Source: Rotaria macrura | Taxonomy: Eukaryota > Rotifera > Eurotatoria > Philodinida > Philodinidae | Reading direction: 5' to 3' | NCBI GenBank assembly: GCA_900239685.1 | Contig: OENT01000135.1 | Coordinates: forward strand, 62,001 to 126,000 | Length of the DNA stretch: 64,000 nt | Shown: positions 24,571 to 37,300 of the stretch, piece by piece | Position numbering within the stretch: position 1 is the stretch's first letter | Layout of the letters: each line of letters begins with the position of its first letter | Translations under genes and position numbers: made by a program | Notes under the pieces: model-generated | Database searches by the model: none | The model's input: the letters and a program-made list of their open reading frames with translations, nothing else | What the model was told of the DNA's origin: nothing

Positions 24571-24745
24571 TTAAATCATGGTTGAATCAAGATAAATATA
24601 ATCTAGGTCATCCCACACCAAAACTGTTTGATGAGTACGAACACCCGAATTTCCACGGCTTCCGAATGAATGAGCAGCGGCGATACGAGCTAGATTGAAT
24701 AAACCGAATGCATTTGCTGTAGTAATGAATAAGCTGCACGTTTAT
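24571..24745 (-). pseudogene. Protein-like fragment, family not recognised
   Basis: About 50 codons on the minus strand read with balanced, protein-like composition (includes AFGLFNLARIAAAHSFG and later TVLVWDDLDYIYL) and end in TAA. A second frame just upstream begins MANAKSLLDKRAAYS and runs out at a stop, as if one frameshift separates the two. I cannot name the family. It may be a decayed gene end or an exon whose partners I missed. Confidence 0.3.
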
Positions 24746-25182
24746 CTAGCAATGATTTCGCATTTGCCATATTCTTCCTGATATATTATCGAATTGGAGA
24801 AAGTCAACATTTTTAAAACGCATAATCAAATTCGAGATAAAATAGCCAAATAGAAAAACATTGACATTCGCGAATCAAATTTTAAAGCGTTTAAGTTGCG
24901 CAAAAATTTTCGGAGATCTAGGCTCATCAATTGAGTTTTCACATCCAAGCTCACCCACTGCAACACGTCCACTCCCGCACGCACAATCTCATCAAGAACC
25001 ACAGCCACAGTCATGGAACAAGAAAAGGCCGGTATGAAAATACGAAATCATTCAAAGTCAAGACGAACCCTCTATAATTTTATGTGAAACCTTTGAGTTT
25101 TTGTCTCGAACTTGGTTGGTTCCCTCCGCTTAATACCGAACCTGTTTTCGTTCTATGGATCTGAAAACGGTTTCGTAGCAAA

Positions 25183-25224
25183 GGTTCCGCCCGTTTACCC
25201 ACGGGGCGGACCATTTTAGGTTCT
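25183..25224. repeat. GC-rich 42-bp hairpin related to the 9.5-10.5 kb foldback
   Basis: GGTTCCGCCC and GGGGCGGACC pair across the loop GTTTACCCAC region, followed by TTTTAGGTTC. The same 42-bp layout (AGGTTC, stem, 12-nt loop, stem, ACC, TTTTNGGTTC) is seen near 10090-10131 with a different stem sequence (TTCC/GGAA). Confidence 0.55.
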
Positions 25225-25610
25225 GCAGATCCTGCAAAAATCAATGGTTTAGCAATGCACCTATTTTTCTAGAGAGTGCTACTCTGTCAGAAATCTGCTA
25301 TTTCAAAATCTCACACTCTCATAGAAAAAATCATAATGAATTTCAGCTGCATTTATCTACGATGACTGGTCTGGCAAGTGAGAAATAATGAATCTTGATC
25401 AGTAGGTACCATTTAAGGAAGTACTCAGTTGTTAATTATTGCATGCCACATATCTTATATCCCCCGACTATACTAACGAATTTCGAAAAACGGATTTCAG
25501 ATTTGTACTCATCACGTTCTCAGGATCACGACCAGCTGTTTTTCACTGAAAATGATATCCACGTGCTAAGAACGAGTGATTGAATTGAATCACTACTCAT
25601 ATGCCGAGAA

Positions 25611-25644
25611 GGAGAAGATGGAAGAAGAAGAAGAAGAAGAAGAA
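25611..25644 (+). repeat. GAA microsatellite
   Basis: Eight uninterrupted GAA units preceded by related GGAGAAGATG sequence. The poly-Lys frame through it is not a gene. Confidence 0.9.
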
Positions 25645-28600
25645 TTTACTAGGACAACGCAGCTTTATGATAGCAATAAATCGACTCTGTCTGCACTTTG
25701 TACAGTCATCCTACTTAAAGATTCGTTTTTCGTTGATTATTAATAGTTTTCACTACTATCATCTAATCAAAATGCAACAAATCTTGACAATTTTCTTGCG
25801 AGATTTTCTGTATTAATCGAGACAAGTCAAATCATCTTTCTACATTATAAACGTAAATACATGGCTTTTTATGTAATAAGAAATGTAAACATATGCTGTT
25901 TGACAATTGCATTAATGTCATACGCTACAAGTAGTTGAAAAAATTAGGTGAAGAGAAATTCAATATTTATTAAACATTCGAATTTCCTCCATAATATAGA
26001 TCACGTTGATATATGATAAGTCTCCAAAAGAAAAATTCTGTTTCCAGAGTTAGAGACATTTATTCCAATTTCATCTCATGGCATTAGCAGTTTTAATTTG
26101 AAAGTGCTGAAATATCTATTCGTCGAAAAGAGAACATTCTCATTTTATTCTTTAATTACTTTCAATCTTCGAAGAGGTTTTCAATTTTTTGAAGTATCTC
26201 GAATCAATCTACTTCAAGGTCTTGTCTATAAAATCTTTTGTAACAATGATTGTGCACTTTGTTATCATCATCCACGCTTCTCTAGACTAGTTTTTATCGT
26301 AGACCCTTATTTCTGCTGCGCAAACGATCAATGAATCTTTGGACATGCAGTCATTTTATTGGTCAATTGGATTACTATGTGTTCATGTCTGTACGAGGAG
26401 AAAAATAAAAAAATATTTAATAGACTCTTATTCATAATCATGAAACAAATGACCAGATTCAATTGAATCGATGTAAAGTATATCGCAGTTATGAAATTGA
26501 CAAAGCTCGTATCTGAATAAATATCTTAAGCAAGTTGATAATTCATTCATATAAAATGAATGGATTTTATAAATAGTATTATCCTTATTGTTGAATCTAG
26601 AATTTTCTCGATACATATTCACTCATCAATGTTTCGTGTTCCTTGATATATGGATCAGAATTAGATTACACTTTGACATAAGTGCTTTATATTAACTAAG
26701 CATCAATAATAACAATAGTAAGTTTCTCTTATAATTTCTGTAAATATTAACACATTGAAACTAAACACTCGCTCAATAGAAAATCCTACACGGTAAACAA
26801 ATCTAATAAATGCTTTATATAAAAGTAGTTTGTTGTAAAATCATAACTAATTTTATCTTACTGAAATCGAAGACAATAGCTTTATACAAGATGTTACATC
26901 AGGAAGTTTCTAGAGACCGGAATTCGTTGGTTTGTGTTTAATGAAAATTGAAACAAAAACAAATAGTTTTTCTATTATAGGATAGGAAAAAAATAAATCT
27001 TTGCGCAGTTCACTCTAGACTAGATAGAATATGTGATGACATTATGATTCTGTCGTATTCCGTTTTAGTCTAAGCTATATGCAATTATACTTACTGTGTA
27101 CGTGAAGTTTTCACTGAATTTTAACTGATTCCTTTTAGTGAGTAATATTGTTCTCCTGTAATGATGCAATAATTATTTTAAGATACCATGAACCTTAAAT
27201 TTAGTATCTGGTGTAAGAACTGTTTATTATCAAATAGATGAATGAGTCCATGTTCATCTTTCGAGGAAACACATTTCGAGATAATCTTCGCAGATTTCAA
27301 TAAAGTTTTGTCTATAGGTGTATCACAGCTTCCTAATCCTAATTGTAGTTTAGTGGATATTTAGCTTTGATCAAAAGATTGAATTGTTTCTATGTCTATT
27401 TTTCAAATATTCATGACGCACCTCTGGTAGTCAGAAGAACCAAATCTGCAAATTTCAACTTGAAATTTTATCTATCGATAGAACTTAAATGTAAAAGATT
27501 CGATGAAAAAACTCATGCTACAAACATTATTTACAACAACAACGTTCTATATCTCATACAAACTTTGTTAAAAACATCTGAATTTTTCATTTAAACTGCT
27601 ATATAAATAAGTTCCATCAATATAAAAAAAGCTTTCAAGTCCAAATTCGATCCTATCGACCAGTTAGAGTTTTACATAGATGTATGAATAATGGATACAG
27701 GAAAAGAATCAATGTTTAAGTTAAAGGTCAATAAGTACTCAAATCTTTTTAGGAGTATGAAACTTTGATTAATCAAATGATGAAGACTAGTTGATAGTTC
27801 GATATGTATATTTTATGATTGTATGCTATCACTGGCAATACAATATCGACAAGACGCAGCAATCTTGATTAGAACAATTAAATTATAATGATATTTACTT
27901 TAAATGGTAGAAATGTCGTCAAAATTTATTCGATTAAAATGATAACTAGTATAAAATATATGTATGTGAACAGTGTCTGCTTGTCAATTATTATAATATG
28001 TGAATGATTATTCTGAATAATTTTGTGACAAATATATTCTTTCAATAGAATAAGAAATGTGATTCATTTCGTATACTGAGGAACCTACATTTAATCTCGT
28101 GATCACTAATAAACAAACATACTATTGTACTGCGCCATTGAAATAAGTTTTGTAAACAAAACCAAAACGACACGGTAACATAAGTATCATTCATCCGTGA
28201 CGAATGTAGATCATCAATCAGTTAACAACGATCATCATCTCACCTGTTTTGACCACACGGTTTCTTACTCTTCTAGAAAAAGAACTCGTTGCGTCTTGTA
28301 TTTATAAGTATTATGAAAAATAAATAATTTTCATGTTCATCTTATCAATTCTTTAGTTGTTCAGACGTTATTGATTTTTTAATATCATTTCGTATATAAT
28401 AAGAATGATTTTTTACTAAATATTTTTGATTAAAGAGAATAAACACATTGCTATGTAGATATGTTAATGTATTTTATTGCAATAAACAACAAATGAAATC
28501 CGTTTATATAGTATTTAGCCGTTTAAACAAGCCGATATATTCATCAATATTTTTCGTTCTTTTATTGTATGTGATTCATACAACACTGAAAATTCATATT

Positions 28601-29252
28601 CAAAACTAATACATTGTACTTAATACAAAACGATTACTTATTTTATCAGTCTGTGATTACTGAAGTTATTTTTATGTGAAAATATATCATCTGCCAGTTT
28701 TAGTACAGCTTAAGTCTAAAATTTAGCTGTCTTCACTTTTCATATCATGAGAATCATCCATCATTTATCAATACAGCACTTCTATTCTTGCATATGACAA
28801 AGAAAAGAATTACCATCGGCTATGATAATGAATAGGCTTTATTTATTGTGTTTCTTTACAATGACCTCGGTCTATTGAATCACTCTCACCTTACACTTCT
28901 ATGTACGAAATTCATTCGCAAAATAAATGTGAATTAGGAAACATTATTAACGAATATACAGAATATTATTTGTATAAAAATACAGAAGGCTAATCATATT
29001 TTTCCTTTGATAATATAAAACTGTACCATGGAACATCACGTTTACTTTGATAATTTTTCAAACCTACGGATACTGTTTCTTATGCTTATGAAAAGCAATA
29101 CGACGCATAGGTGTTATAGAACGCAAAAAAAAATAACTCAGCTTTGCCTAGAGTCCATTGTCATCGTTCCGTACCTTTATATTACTACTGTCGATGTATA
29201 TAAAGAAAGGAGAAAAAAATAATATTCAAAAATATCGAACTAAACGACGACT

Positions 29253-30531
29253 ATGAAACAAATACGTCTATTTTCTCATTTTCTACGTGGCTCCTTGCCA
29301 ACATTAAGTCAACGTTTTCTACATGTTGAGCGGCGTAAAGATCACCTTCGTTTGATTGATAAACACGACACTATCGATTTTCATTACATTTGGTTACGAC
29401 ACAATTGTTTTGAATTAGGTAAATCGATTCATCCGAAAACTGGTGAAAGAATTATTGACTGTGCTGAAATTCCATTGACTATTGAACCTCAACATGTTGA
29501 ATTAATTGATACTGATAAAAGGCTTAAAATTGTTTGGTCAAAAGATTATACAAGTGTATTTGATTTATCTTATTTGTTGGCAAATGCATATGGAAAAAAT
29601 CGAATCGAGTTTAAAAAACCTCAGGCAAATATTCGAGATATTGAAGTGATCTATGATAAAAATCAGTATGAAACTTATCTGAAAAATTGTGCTGAAAGAT
29701 TAAAAAAATACGGATTAGTTGTTGTTAGGCAACGTGGTTTAGATACAGAAGAAATTATGTAAGTTAAACGCATGATGATCATTAGTTGCTTTTTAATTTT
29801 TCTATAATTTTAGTCAAGACTTTTTACCGTGTGGTGCAAACGTTGTCGAATCACATTTTGGTCGTATCGAAGATTTGCGTACAGATAATACTACGAATAA
29901 AAATACAGATCAATTAGGTTATACGGATGCACCAGTTAATTTACATACTGATCTACCATTTATTGCCAATCCTCCAGGTAAATTTATTGAAAAAAACTTG
30001 TGTCTTTCTCTTTATATTTATATATCAATAGGCATGCAATTATTACAATGCGTCCGTCGAGCAGATTCCGGTGGCGATAATTATCTAGTAAATGCTAGTC
30101 AAGCTGCACTTTATCTTCGTGATATTGATCCCCATTCATATTATTTACTAACAACGATGCCAGTTCATTTTCATCGAAAACAAAAGCAATATGAAAGTAT
30201 TCATGTGGGTCCAATCATTGAAACAGACGGGGATACAATAAAACAAGTTCGTCATAGTTATTTTACTTTAGCACCATTTCATTTTCCATTTTGGTTAACA
30301 ACATCTTATTATAAGGCTTATCGTGCATTTGCATCAATTTTATATGATCCTCAATGTCAATATAGAACATTATTGAATAGTGGCGATTTTGTTCTTTACA
30401 ATAATTATGAAATGTTACATGCACGAGATGGATTTACCGGGTCGAGACATATGCGTGGAATCTATTTTCGATCGATAGATGTTTGGAAAAAACTTGAAAA
30501 ATTTAACAAACACAATGATGAATCATGTTAG
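29253..30531 (+). CDS. TMLHE/BBOX1-type Fe(II)/2-oxoglutarate dioxygenase (carnitine-synthesis family)
   Basis: Three exons (29253-29758, 29814-29977, 30032-30531) with 55- and 54-bp introns give 389 residues, the length of human BBOX1 (387). An N-terminal GBBH-like domain (about 30-115, with IWLRHNC) precedes a TauD-type catalytic domain. The iron ligands are visible as LHTD (His and Asp) and the distal His in LHARDGF. The 2-oxoglutarate Arg is probably in SRHMRGIYF. Family members hydroxylate trimethyllysine (mitochondrial) or gamma-butyrobetaine (cytosolic) in carnitine synthesis. The first 30 residues are rich in Arg and Ser with no acidic residue, like a mitochondrial presequence, which leans towards TMLHE. 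The PPGMQLLQC stretch looks more like BBOX. Odd: the four zinc ligands of BBOX1 (three Cys in the NCxCxxC block and one His) are reduced to one Cys. The stop overlaps the ATG of a small ORF. Confidence 0.9.
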
Positions 30532-30659
30532 AAAATGAATCATTAAGTTTAAAATCTGTTGTTTTTTCTTGGCGTATTACTTCAGTTCTTATTATTTTAT
30601 TTTTTCTTGCCATAATTCCTGCTCTATCATGGAAGGTTTACATTTGTAACAAAGAGTAA
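30525..30659 (+). CDS. 44-residue single-span membrane peptide ORF overlapping the dioxygenase stop
   Basis: ATGTTAG is shared: the ATG at 30525 starts this frame while TAG ends the dioxygenase. The 44 residues run MLENESLSLK, a short polar stretch with one Arg, a hydrophobic span near residues 19-35 (VLIILFFLAIIPALSW), then a short polar tail ending CNKE. A poly(A) signal lies at 30777-30782, so the ORF would sit on the same mRNA, readable by termination-reinitiation. No family is recognised. Chance is possible because AT-rich DNA yields Leu/Ile/Phe-rich frames. Confidence 0.4.
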   Translation: MLENESLSLKSVVFSWRITSVLIILFFLAIIPALSWKVYICNKE

Positions 30660-30776
30660 AATTCAAATGCTTCTAGAAAGAAAAGTGATTAGATTTCGGT
30701 CGGTTGTTCTATCCAAGCAATATTTGAAAATTTTCCAGAGAATCATGGATTCTAATTCACACGAAAAGAAAACTTG

Positions 30777-30782
30777 AATAAA
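30777..30782 (+). other. Polyadenylation signal after the dioxygenase and small ORF
   Basis: AATAAA lies 246 nt after the dioxygenase stop and 118 nt after the small-ORF stop. It is a plausible 3' end of a shared transcript. Confidence 0.45.
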
Positions 30783-33297
30783 GAACATAATGCTAATAGT
30801 CGATGTCGTGTCGTGTGTTTGATATGAAGATAAATTTTCTTTTAAAATTTGTCGTTTTCGTTTTCGTTTCTTATCCATCTTTCGTAAACTGTTTGATGAG
30901 AATTTCGAAAGTAGGAAACGATTGATCATCATTGAAAGTATTTGGTACCGTTTCATAATCGATTGAGCAAATTTTCAATTTGGTTTAAGTTTTTCCATGC
31001 TAGGATCTGTTTAGGTATTCGATTCCTATAGAGAACTCATTGTCAACGTAAGCAACAGCAGATATATTTCTATACTGTTCTCTGATTATTCTATCCATAT
31101 ACGTACATTGTATGTAATTAAAGTTTAATCTTATATTAGCCTCACTTATAAATTTTGATTAGGCAAAATAACTATTTCTGTTAGTATAATATGAAAAATA
31201 ACGATCGAAAGGCTGCTTATAAAATATTCAAGGAAATTATGAGTAGAATATGACATGTTAAGAAATAATTGAAAACGAGAGTTGATCAGTTCATAGACTC
31301 TTCCGATTAACAATCATACCAAATATATTTATTTGAATAATTCCAGTCTAAAAATTTTATATCACAAATTTCAAAGTATTTTATCGCTAGAAATGATTTA
31401 TGACACTGATTTGATAGAATTTTATAGTTGCATAAGGTTCGAAAGAATTGAAACATGTCTGATGAGACTGAACAATATAGAATCCCTAAATAGTATTCCA
31501 TTATTAATATCACGAAAAAATCATGTTTTCTAACTATTCAATCTATCCAGCCGATGCATAGATTTTTAATTTAAAATTAAACGTAAATATAATGAGACTC
31601 GATGCTTGATTTATTCATTCTATGATAAAATTAAGATAAATAACGACGATTATAAATGGATGACATATATCTTGAACAGCAGATCGAAAACATCTACCTT
31701 AGTAGTGAGCTTATCATCTTTATTCTACACTTGAGAAATCTAAGAGTTTGAATATCACTTGAATTTTCATCGGAGAAGCGATATTTGGTTGAATTATCTA
31801 ATCATACGGATATTTTCTCAAGTATTTTCATGTATAGCTCTTCTTTCACATATTTTTTGGTATTTTTCTAGTTTTAAATAAAACTGAAGCCTATCGAATA
31901 TAATGTTCACATACATATGAAACTTTCTTATTATGATGAGTCATTTCAAGACTCTGAATATCAGTGAAGATGCCGATGCAAGTGTATGTAGATTGAATTG
32001 TTCGATTTATTCGAACCAACACAGCTTTTTTTCTTGCAATCAATCAGAGTTTTGCTAAATGTCATCTTTCATACAATCTAATGTAAAAGGGTATAAAATT
32101 ATTGATCCCTTCAATATCTGAATGACTGTCTTGTGAGCTACTCCTCCATCCCGTCCCGCATCCCAGAAAATCTCATTCCAAAATTCAACTATGCCCTAGA
32201 AATTTACTACTCCATACCATCAACAATCCTAATAGCGAGTAATTTTTATGCATTGCGGTGAATGATAAAAGGTTTAGAAACTCTCGTCTTGATCATCTAA
32301 CGCGCTTACTCACACAGAAAATATTGATTTCGAAATTCAAAAGATGTTCTTGTCAGTATTACTCTGAAACTAGTCGTGCACCATGATGTTTAGTTTTGAA
32401 CTGCCCTGTTTTAAATAGTCCGGCAAAATCGCAGACCTAGTTGCTCTTGTCTATATTACTATCTTCTCAAAATAAAACTTCAATCATTTTGCTGCAACAG
32501 CATTACAGAAAAGAACTTGTTTTACAATTCCAATGAGCCATTGGCGACACATCATCATCCAACGAATCTGATACAATACTTTTGTTCTTGAAAAATATGA
32601 TATCCCCTGACGTAAGAATATGAATATCAGGCTGTAACGAAAATTTGATTTTTGCCACTGCCTTTATTGTAAAGCATACTAACTCGTAGGTATCGTAATG
32701 ACTTCAAACAAATCTATTTGTGAGTGAAGTATCTTGAAAAATTCAGCTGAAAAAATTGCTTCCTTCCTGTGATATTAGAGTTCCAAAAATTACCCATATT
32801 CATGTAAAATCTTTGAGTTTTCAGCTTTTTTCTAAGGTTTTATTATATCAGGAACGAAATATTTTCTTTGAATTGAAGTTTTTAGAATATTATGGTTATG
32901 AATAGATCTTTTTGTGAGCATGATTAACAGTAGAAATATCGTGATTCATTCGTGAGTGTAATCTATGTCGTACTCTAAACTTGAATTGAAATCTTAGGGA
33001 ATCTAGATAGAAGGTGTGAGAACATATATCCTTTTGGTATCATCATGTCTACGTTTCTAATCTGAAGCGAAAATGCATTTTATTCCAATAGAAAACGTTG
33101 AGCTTTACAAAGAGACTTATAAAGTGTTTTTGGGAGTCAATGTAGTCCGTAGTGGATAGAGTAGAAACAACCAATAAAAATAAATCTAGATTCAACGAAA
33201 CCGGATAGAAGAAAGTTCTGGTTACTGTTCCTAAACTCTTTGTGTCTTCCACAAAGTTCATACTAGATGAATTGTATTCAGAAAAGCAAAGTTTAAG
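30783..33297. other. Spacer, no supported gene
   Basis: AT-rich, with no recognisable exon series. A short frame near 33074-33160 starting MHFIPIENVELYKE looks weakly protein-like and could belong with the fragment at 33298-33440, but I found no fitting splice junction. Confidence 0.4.
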
Positions 33298-33440
33298 CAA
33301 ACGCACTTGAACTTGATGATCTTTTTATAAAATGTGGTTACATTTGGACACGCCGAACTATATCTATACTTCGACGCCTTAAAAGACTACAGAAACTAAA
33401 GGAGTTTTATGATGAACGAGATGCAATTTATGATACTTAG
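33298..33440 (+). CDS. Possible terminal coding exon, family not recognised
   Basis: After a TTTAAG acceptor-like site, 46 codons read NALELDDLFIKCGYIW, then a basic stretch (RRTISILRRLKRLQKLKEF), then YDERDAIYDT and TAG. The charged, helix-like composition differs sharply from the surrounding AT-rich DNA. No upstream exon could be joined with confidence. It may be the last exon of an unrecognised gene or a decayed fragment. Confidence 0.25.
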
Positions 33441-33799
33441 CTTGACAAAGAATATAATTAAAACTAAATAAACTTTATGTCTCATATATGCTTCATAATG
33501 AATTTATCGAACTTTTAACAAATGTTCATCTAATACTAACAAAACAACTTACAATAGAATTATCAGCATGAAAATATTAGTGAATCATTTTAATTTGCAT
33601 GTCTAAAGTATTTCTATAATTAAATAATCTTTTTGTTTCGTATGAACAACATCTGTGATCTTACTGTTATCTTTGTTCCGCTTTTTTCATTGATTATCTT
33701 CTTGATAGAATAGGATATTTTTACGTACACGTATTATTTTGTTATTTTTATAAATAAAACTGACTACATATACCACATAAATGGGTCACTGTATAAGCG

Positions 33800-33858
33800 C
33801 CACACACACATACACACACTCACATATACTGACTTATCCGCATACACACACATACACA
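33800..33858 (+). repeat. CA-rich microsatellite
   Basis: Interrupted CACACA/TACACA/CACATA units. Frames in both directions through it are artefacts. Confidence 0.85.
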
Positions 33859-34100
33859 AAAATAAAATTACAAGAAACAGGAACACTGAAAGACACCAAT
33901 AAAACTCCATGGAAAAGTATTTATGCAACAATATATTTGTCAGCAACAAACGAAAAAGGAACATATATTCTTAATTAATACAAAAGAAACGAAGAAAACG
34001 AGCGACTAGATTATACTTGATTTTGATTCATAAGCATATATGCAAAGGAAAGAAGAACAGAAAATTGACACTTTGGTTTTCAAATGAAATATAAATATGT

Positions 34101-34134
34101 TTATATATGTATGTATGTATATATATATATATAT
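34101..34134 (+). repeat. TATG/TA microsatellite
   Basis: TATATATG, then TATG units, then about nine TA units, in the 3' flank of the kinesin gene. Confidence 0.85.
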
Positions 34135-34318
34135 TGCCAAAAAAAAACACAATGGAAAATCCTGTCTTGCAAAATAATCGTCATATTAATCTGACTATTT
34201 GAGCGCTGATTATTCTCAAATATTAATCAACCATTATTTTAGATCGACCGGAGAGACGAGATCTAAAGAAAAAACGAAAAATATATTGAAAAAGAACATA
34301 AACCGATGCTTGTTTCGT

Positions 34319-37300
34319 TCACTTTATTTGTCCAGCAAGTAAAGGATTAAATGCATAAAGCCAATCATGAACATCTTTTTCAGCCAATGGTTGAATAAGA
34401 AAGCCACGATATTTCGATACAACAGAAAATGTATTACGAGCACTCTAAAAACAAACAAAATATTTATCGTAGTTACGAGTCAGAATTCATTTGTTTCTGT
34501 TTTGTTTTTCGTTCTTCACATACTCGTGTTCCACTTGCTATATCTTCATCATTAAATTCAATGCGAGCTGTTGCTAAATTGATTAGTGCACGTTCAACAG
34601 GATCTTTTTCATGATTATATATAAATGCAAACGGACGTCTTACAACCTTAACACACATAAAAACATGTAAGGTCCTCTTCTGTTTTTGTCCAACGTAGAG
34701 ATACGTACAACGAATTTTTTTAGCCAACCAGTTCCTTTTTCTTCCAAGAAATTTAAATAACCACGACGTGATACAACAGGTGATATTCGAACTTCTTCTA
34801 TCGATGGAATGTATTTTAATGCAATACCTGATGTATTCATTAAACTCTCCATGGAACGAGATTTCGGCATACTCGGCGATATTGAACCAGTCATACCACC
34901 AAACTTATTTAATGATGAAATCGAATAAGATGGATCCAAATGTGCGAATCTATTAAATATCAATAATATGAATGCATAAGTTTCATCGGGATGAATATCA
35001 TAACGCGATGTAAAAATCATTTTTATTATGAAAGAAAAAATGTTTGTTGAAAAAGATCGATAGTGAAAAGATTTCATCGTCAAACTGAATTCTATTCCAA
35101 ATTATTCGATATAATTGTAGATATTTTAACAACAAATGAAAACTTTTCAGCATAGAAAATTTCTCAATTTTCTTTTATTCAAAGATTACAGAAGACAATC
35201 TAAAGTAGTCAGATAGAATGAGATTTTTATGTTCCTTCTAAATATATAAACTCAGAGCAAATCTCCGATGGAGATCAAAAGCGACGTTACTATTAACTGG
35301 CAAATGTCTTCATAATTAAGTTAACTCATTTTCCGAACATGTCATTGTGATTAAAAATGATCAAGACTTGTTAGGTAGAAATAGAATTAGATATGTCTTT
35401 TTGTAGATCCTAGCTTATGGTTTGTTAGTTATAAATAAATAAATAAATAAAGTATCATAGTTTTCAAAATAATCAATTTTTTAAGATTTTAGGCATTTGC
35501 AATCCAATCGATCCTAGTGTTTGTCAATAATATGTAGAAACCGAAGGAAATCATTCAAATTGAAGAAAAAAATTTCGTTCTACAAACTAGCGTGTAAGAG
35601 TGCTTTCCTGTAATTAAAATTTATGCAATTTCTATCAATGCACCGTATGAAAAATGATTTACAAATGTCAGTTTTGGTCCTCATCGAGGATTAGCTCCTA
35701 CTTAATTAAATAAAAATTGAACGTGTTTTTTAACGAAAATTTTTTGTACAGATAAATTACAGTTAAAGGATGGTAATTATTCTTTATTTCCATATGATCT
35801 TTCACTAGAAGATCAGTAATAGCAGAGAAACACGTAGTGAATCTTCTGTTGTTCAATAAAAGGAAGGAGTGTCGTTAGTGTCTGCTAATATTTCAATACG
35901 TAATCCATTCATTTCGTTGATTATAGTGAAAAGAAAACTTTTTGAATGATAGTGCTTTTGTTAGTTATATCCCGAGTGAACTATGCCTAATATCATCCAT
36001 TTCAAATAAAACGAAGGGTGAGTTTTGTTGGTAATTCTCAGGTCCTTCTCCTAAGTTTCTAAAATATCGAATGTCCTGGAACAAATAATACTGTTGATAA
36101 TTTTAATGAATATGATCGAGCTGATGCTTTTACAGAACTATCTCAAGAACAATTGTGAGTTGTGCCAAAGTGGAGAAAAAACGAATTTTCGATAAATTGA
36201 CGAACGGGTTTTCTAGCATGTCTTGTTGAAATATTGTTAGAGAGAGAAAGATTAAATTAGCCATCATCTAGGTCTACAAAAGCTCTATTGTCTCGATATA
36301 ACAAATAAAGCACAGTCGAACTTGATTTGATAACCAATGGTTAGCTTTTATGTTTGGATGTATGAAGTTCGCTAAAACACGATTTGGTTCAGTCGCACCA
36401 ATAAAGGTAAAAACTGTTCTTGTTTTTCTCTTGTTTACCATAAAGCAAATGCCTGTGTCAATTTTTCCAACTCCGATGGTTTCCACTCCATACGAGAAGA
36501 TGATCTTTCTTTGATACTACACAAAATATACTGAAACTATGTTGTGATACTTAGGAAATCACTCAAAAAAAATATAGCTTGATTTGAGAACACATACATC
36601 GATACTTCTCACAATGTCTCACGACATTCTGCACGCTTGAATTCTGCAATGGAATGATCAACGCAATATTTGTAGAAACATTGCGTTGGGAATCTTTTCG
36701 TAAACATATCAGCCCGATCGAATTCAATGGAGAGAAAGAAATGTTAAAAAAAACCAATTATCTGTTTTCTTCTTGAAAACCCAATAGAATACATTGCCCT
36801 GTGTGAAACTTTTGAAATTGCAATACTCAGTCAGTACTGCATCATAATGTTTAACTTAAGTTCAAATCATCTTGTTAATCAATTTAACTGGTGAAAATCG
36901 CTCATGTTTCTATCCACTTCTTTTCTATACTTATTCCAAAACTAATCAGACTGTTTCTAATTCGACATTGAATAATTATAAAAACACCTATTCAAAATTA
37001 GATGTAACATGAATGTTCGTTTGATCAATAATTAACTTCTCTATTCTATAGTAACTTGATTTACAAGTACTTGAAATAAACGTTTCCGACATTGATGGCT
37101 ACGTTCAACGAGGTCGATGAAATGATGAATGAATAGAAATTCTTAAGTTTAATTATACACAAGCAGGTTTAACACACACGTAATATTACCCGTCATTAGT
37201 TGCAGTTTACATGAGTTAATTCGACCTTTCATATTAATTGAACCGCGAGTTACTAAGCAAATCTACTTCCCTAGCAATTTTTCATACATAAAAGAAGAAC

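Larger units (their letters stand above)
24746..29252. other. Long AT-rich spacer
   Basis: I see no exon series or RNA gene here. A CCCGCACG/CCACAGCCACAG patch near 24960-25020 resembles the C-rich patches near 15.9 kb. The short GC-rich hairpin at 25183-25224 and a GAA microsatellite at 25611-25644 are listed separately. The right end should hold the promoter of the dioxygenase gene. Confidence 0.45.
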
